A stretch of 7,869 bases of DNA, from NCBI GenBank assembly GCA_050181295.1, contig JBFXDI010000166.1, positions 1 through 7,869 of the forward strand. Direction: 5' to 3'. Of the stretch, positions 5,315 to 7,869 are shown in pieces (position 1 is the first letter of the stretch; each line of letters starts with the position of its first letter). This DNA is from JBFXDI01 sp050181295. Lineage in GTDB: Bacteria; Pseudomonadota; Alphaproteobacteria; Rhizobiales; Aestuariivirgaceae. The notes under the pieces are model-generated. The model did not search any database. It saw nothing but the letters and a program-made list of their open reading frames with translations, and was not told the origin of the DNA. The position numbers and the translations under genes were made by a program.

Positions 5315-7294
5315 TCACAGGGCGAGCGCCAGCTTGCGGCCCTCATAGATCGCCATGACGGCGGTGCGCGCCGCCACGCTGTCTCCGATGGCATGATGCG
5401 GCGTGCCGCTCAAGCCCTCCGAGACGGATGTCTCCGGCACGTTGGTGCCGGCGATGACGAGGCTGTCGGCGGCGATACGCTCGTCCGGCCCGCCGAAGCG
5501 GAAGACCGTGGCGCCGTTCCCGTGCCACTCGCGGACCGCCGCCTCCTCCATGAGCTTGACCCCGAGCGCGCGCAGCCGCTGGCGGAGCAGCACGTCGGCG
5601 TTGGTGCGCGCCATCTCGAACATCACCACCGGCGCCGGTGTCACGACCGTCACCTCATGGCCGTTCTCGGCGAGGTGGAGTGCCGTGCCGCCGCCCTTCC
5701 AGTTGGCGGTCTCGTCCAGCACCAGGACGCGCTTGCCGAGCTTCGCGGCGCGCGACATGACGTCCTCCGCCGTCCAGACATTGCCATGCTCGATGCCCGG
5801 CAGCCTATCCCACTCCGGAATGGCGCGCTGAAAACCCTGCCCGTCGGGGAGCGATCCGGTCGCCACGATGATCTCGTCGGCGCCGAAGGCCTTCGCCTCC
5901 TCGGCATCCATGGGGGTGTTGTAGAGGACGCGCACCTGCAGCTTCTCGAGCTGCCGCTCGTACCAGTCGAGGAAATCGAGGATCTGCTGGCGGCGGGGCT
6001 GCATGCCCGCCAGCCGGAACTGGCCGCCGAGCCGGTCGGAGGCTTCCGCCAGCGTCACCCGATGGCCGCGCTCGGCCGCCGCCCGCGCCGCCTCGAGCCC
6101 CGCCACGCCGCCTCCCACCACGAGCACCGTCTTGGGCTTCGCGGCCGGGGTGAAGCGGTCGCCGCCCCATTCGAACTCGCGGCCCGCGGACGGGTTGATG
6201 AGACAGGAGATCCAGTAGTCGCGGTAGCGCCGTCCCCAGCACATCTGGTTGCAGGAGAGGCAGGGCCGGATGTCCGCTGGCCGTCCTTCCTTTGCCTTGT
6301 TGGCGAGGTGCGGATCGGCGATCTGCCCGCGCACGATCGACACCATGTCCGCCTGGCCCGAGGCGACGACGTATTCGGCGTTCTCCGGCGTGCGCACATG
6401 GCTCTCGCACTGGACCTTGGCGTGCTTTGTCACCTGCTTGAGAGCCTCGGCGTAGGGCGCGCCCAGCTTGTCCGCAAAGAACACCGACGGGATGATCCCC
6501 TGGTGCGCGAAGTAGCTGCCCGTGCCGCAGGTGACGTAGTCCATGAGCGCGCGCTCGTCGTGCCAGGCGATGATCTCCTGCATCGCCTCGATGGAGAGCG
6601 AGACGGGGACTTCGGGATGGAGGTTGATGGCGAGCCCGATGATGAAGTCCTCGCCCGCTATCTTGCGGATGCGGCGCATGATCTCGGAGGAGAAGCGTGT
6701 CCGGCTCTCGATCGAGCCCGAGCCCCATTTGTCGTCGCGCCGGTTCGAGAACGGCATCCAGAACTGGTCGATGATGGCGTGGTAGGCGGCGAAGAGCTCG
6801 ACGCCGTCGAAGCCCGACTCCTTGGCGCGCCGCGCGGCGGCGACGAAGCTTTCGATGATCTCCTCGATCTCAGGCTCGGACATGGCGTGACTGCCGTCGG
6901 AGTCGTGGAAGGAGGGCAGCCCCGAGGGCGACCAGTTGGGCTGGTAGCTGTTGTCGAAATCGCCATGCTGGCCGACATGGTAGAGCTGGTGGCAGATGAC
7001 AGCGCCGTGCGCATGGACGGCGTCGGTGATCTTTCGGAAGCCGGGGATCACGTCATCGGAGCAGGGGCGGAAATTGCCGCGCGTGAGCACGGCGGTCGGA
7101 TGCACCGGCACCGGCTCGACCACGATCATGCCCACGCCGCCCCGCGCGCGCTCCTCGTAGTAGCCGCGGTGCCGCTCGCCCGGTAGCCCGCCCTCCGACA
7201 TGTTGGCGGTATGGGAACCGAAGACGATGCGGTTGCGCAGCGTCTTGTGGCGGATCTTCAGGGGCTGGAAGAGATGCGGGAAAAGCTGGGTCAT
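5315..7294 (-). CDS. FMN/4Fe-4S/FAD oxidoreductase of the 2,4-dienoyl-CoA reductase/TMADH family
   Basis: A 659-residue multidomain flavoenzyme. Residues 1 to about 340 form an old-yellow-enzyme TIM barrel for FMN. The 4Fe-4S ligands are Cys345, 348, 352 and 364 (CLSCNQMC, then C after 11 residues). Next comes a FAD-binding Rossmann segment, VLVVGGGVAGLEAA (390-403), with EIIVATGSLP (474-483), and a second nucleotide-binding fold around RVLVLDETANWKGGGTA (522-538). This is the layout of 2,4-dienoyl-CoA reductase, trimethylamine and histamine dehydrogenases, and of the demethylases DgcA (dimethylglycine) and StcD (N-methylproline). The cysteine that covalently holds FMN in trimethylamine dehydrogenase is absent (VFGSHTANMSEGG, 24-36). 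The usual HGAHGYL-like active-site segment reads FAAYHAI. ATG at 7294 overlaps the upstream stop as ATGA, with AGGA 6 bases before it. The ornithine cyclodeaminase neighbour favours an imino acid or N-methyl amino acid substrate, which is inference. Confidence 0.92.
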   Translation of the reverse strand: MTQLFPHLFQPLKIRHKTLRNRIVFGSHTANMSEGGLPGERHRGYYEERARGGVGMIVVEPVPVHPTAVLTRGNFRPCSDDVIPGFRKITDAVHAHGAVICHQLYHVGQHGDFDNSYQPNWSPSGLPSFHDSDGSHAMSEPEIEEIIESFVAAARRAKESGFDGVELFAAYHAIIDQFWMPFSNRRDDKWGSGSIESRTRFSSEIMRRIRKIAGEDFIIGLAINLHPEVPVSLSIEAMQEIIAWHDERALMDYVTCGTGSYFAHQGIIPSVFFADKLGAPYAEALKQVTKHAKVQCESHVRTPENAEYVVASGQADMVSIVRGQIADPHLANKAKEGRPADIRPCLSCNQMCWGRRYRDYWISCLINPSAGREFEWGGDRFTPAAKPKTVLVVGGGVAGLEAARAAAERGHRVTLAEASDRLGGQFRLAGMQPRRQQILDFLDWYERQLEKLQVRVLYNTPMDAEEAKAFGADEIIVATGSLPDGQGFQRAIPEWDRLPGIEHGNVWTAEDVMSRAAKLGKRVLVLDETANWKGGGTALHLAENGHEVTVVTPAPVVMFEMARTNADVLLRQRLRALGVKLMEEAAVREWHGNGATVFRFGGPDERIAADSLVIAGTNVPETSVSEGLSGTPHHAIGDSVAARTAVMAIYEGRKLALAL

Positions 7295-7869
7295 TCGGGG
7301 TCCTGGAGGTTGAGCCGCTCGCGGATGAAGAGCGCGGTGAAGAGGTCGAGATGTCCGCCGCCGCCGTTCTTGTAGAGCGTGATGTCGGACGCCTTGCGGT
7401 CGACAGCATAGCCTTGCCCGCAGAGCTCGAAGAGGTCGGCCTCGACCTTATCGCGACCGATCACGCCGCGCCGGATGGGATCGCCGAGATCTCCCGGCTG
7501 GTCGATGGCGAACATGCGGGAATCGACGAAGAGCCGCGCGCGCCTCACCGCTTCGTCGTCGCATTCGCGCATGTCGGGCGTGAAGCCCCCCACGAGATCG
7601 AGATGCGCGCCGTCCTTGAGCCAGCGGCCCTGAACCAGCGGCGCCGTCGAGGCCGTGCAGCAGGAGACGATGTCGGCCCGCCGCACCGCCGGCTCCAGGT
7701 CGGAAACGGCTTCCGAATCGACGCCGGTCCGGCGGAGCGTCTCGACCATGACCTTCGCCTTGGCCGGCGAGCGGTTCCAGACCAGCATTTTCCGGATGGA
7801 AGGCCGTGCCGCCCGGTGTGCCGCCGCGAGATAGGGCGAGAGGTCGCCGGCGCCCACCATGAGCAGAAC
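7291..7869 (-). CDS. Ornithine cyclodeaminase/mu-crystallin family protein, N-terminus cut by window edge
   Basis: The visible 192 residues are the C-terminal part of an NAD(P)-dependent family that includes ornithine cyclodeaminase, alanine dehydrogenase, ketimine reductases and pyrroline-2-carboxylate reductase. The fragment opens with the Rossmann loop VLLMVGAGDLSPYL, then LVWNRSPAKA at the end of beta-2. It continues with DIVSCCTASTAPLV, GAHLDLVGGFTPDMRECDD and the C-terminal block SDITLYKNGGGGHLDLFTA. That block corresponds to the usual SVGxAxxD motif and keeps the conserved Asp. The methionine at 7858-7860 sits inside the VLLMVGAG strand and is not the start; roughly 120-140 residues should lie to the right of the window. 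The stop codon overlaps the start of the flavoenzyme (ATGA), which indicates translational coupling. Residues that separate ornithine cyclodeaminase from imine reductase are outside the window, so the reaction is open. Confidence 0.9.
   Translation of the reverse strand, partial: VLLMVGAGDLSPYLAAAHRAARPSIRKMLVWNRSPAKAKVMVETLRRTGVDSEAVSDLEPAVRRADIVSCCTASTAPLVQGRWLKDGAHLDLVGGFTPDMRECDDEAVRRARLFVDSRMFAIDQPGDLGDPIRRGVIGRDKVEADLFELCGQGYAVDRKASDITLYKNGGGGHLDLFTALFIRERLNLQDPE

Noticed and set aside
5393..7186. 597-codon plus-strand open frame opposite the large oxidoreductase
   Set aside because: It mirrors the minus-strand gene codon by codon in composition (Ala/Val/Glu/Arg/His-rich), has no motif, and the minus strand has FMN, Fe-S and FAD motifs over the whole span.
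5315..7294. Identification as trimethylamine dehydrogenase proper
   Set aside because: The cysteine that forms the 6-S-cysteinyl FMN bond is absent and the active-site Tyr/His positions differ. Only the broader family can be supported.

Overview
The window is high-GC DNA (about two thirds G+C by eye), densely packed with genes. Short intergenic gaps carry paired-hairpin repeats of a kind I associate with alphaproteobacterial, especially Rhizobiales (Hyphomicrobiales), chromosomes. The gene content fits that group: a DUF1289 protein, a membrane-anchored TIGR02281-like aspartic protease, divergent cobS/cobT, and an old-yellow-enzyme/Fe-S flavoprotein next to an ornithine cyclodeaminase homologue. 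A Phyllobacteriaceae-like organism is my best guess, from gene style only. I see no rRNA, tRNA, CRISPR array, transposase or phage gene.

Layout. Left arm, all on the minus strand and read from right to left: cobS (2552-3364), a retropepsin-like membrane protease (1738-2451), a small four-cysteine DUF1289 protein (1416-1661), then a phosphomannomutase/phosphoglucomutase cut by the left edge (1-1274). A paired-hairpin repeat (1351-1408) lies between the last two. cobT (3435-4460, plus strand) is divergent from cobS across a 70-base gap containing a 7-bp dyad. It faces the right-hand operon across a 189-base convergent gap (4461-4649), which holds a second paired-hairpin repeat and two further inverted repeats. 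Right arm, minus strand: an ornithine cyclodeaminase-family gene cut by the right edge (7291-7869), a 659-residue FMN/4Fe-4S/FAD oxidoreductase (5315-7294, 4-base ATGA overlap) and a PPOX-type flavoprotein (4650-5294, 20-base gap).

How the genes work together. CobT makes alpha-ribazole phosphate and CobS joins alpha-ribazole (phosphate) to adenosylcobinamide-GDP, so the divergent pair performs the lower-ligand steps of cobalamin assembly. The protease and DUF1289 genes follow cobS on the same strand but have no evident cobalamin role. The right-hand trio looks like a co-translated redox cassette for a small amine, imino acid or N-methylated amino acid. The substrate cannot be read from the sequence.

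Nothing here is clearly a new defence or mobile system. The points most worth following up are the three-gene redox cassette with its non-canonical flavoenzyme active-site segment, a tight cluster of GANTC methylation sites around the DUF1289 gene, and the two covarying paired-hairpin repeats.
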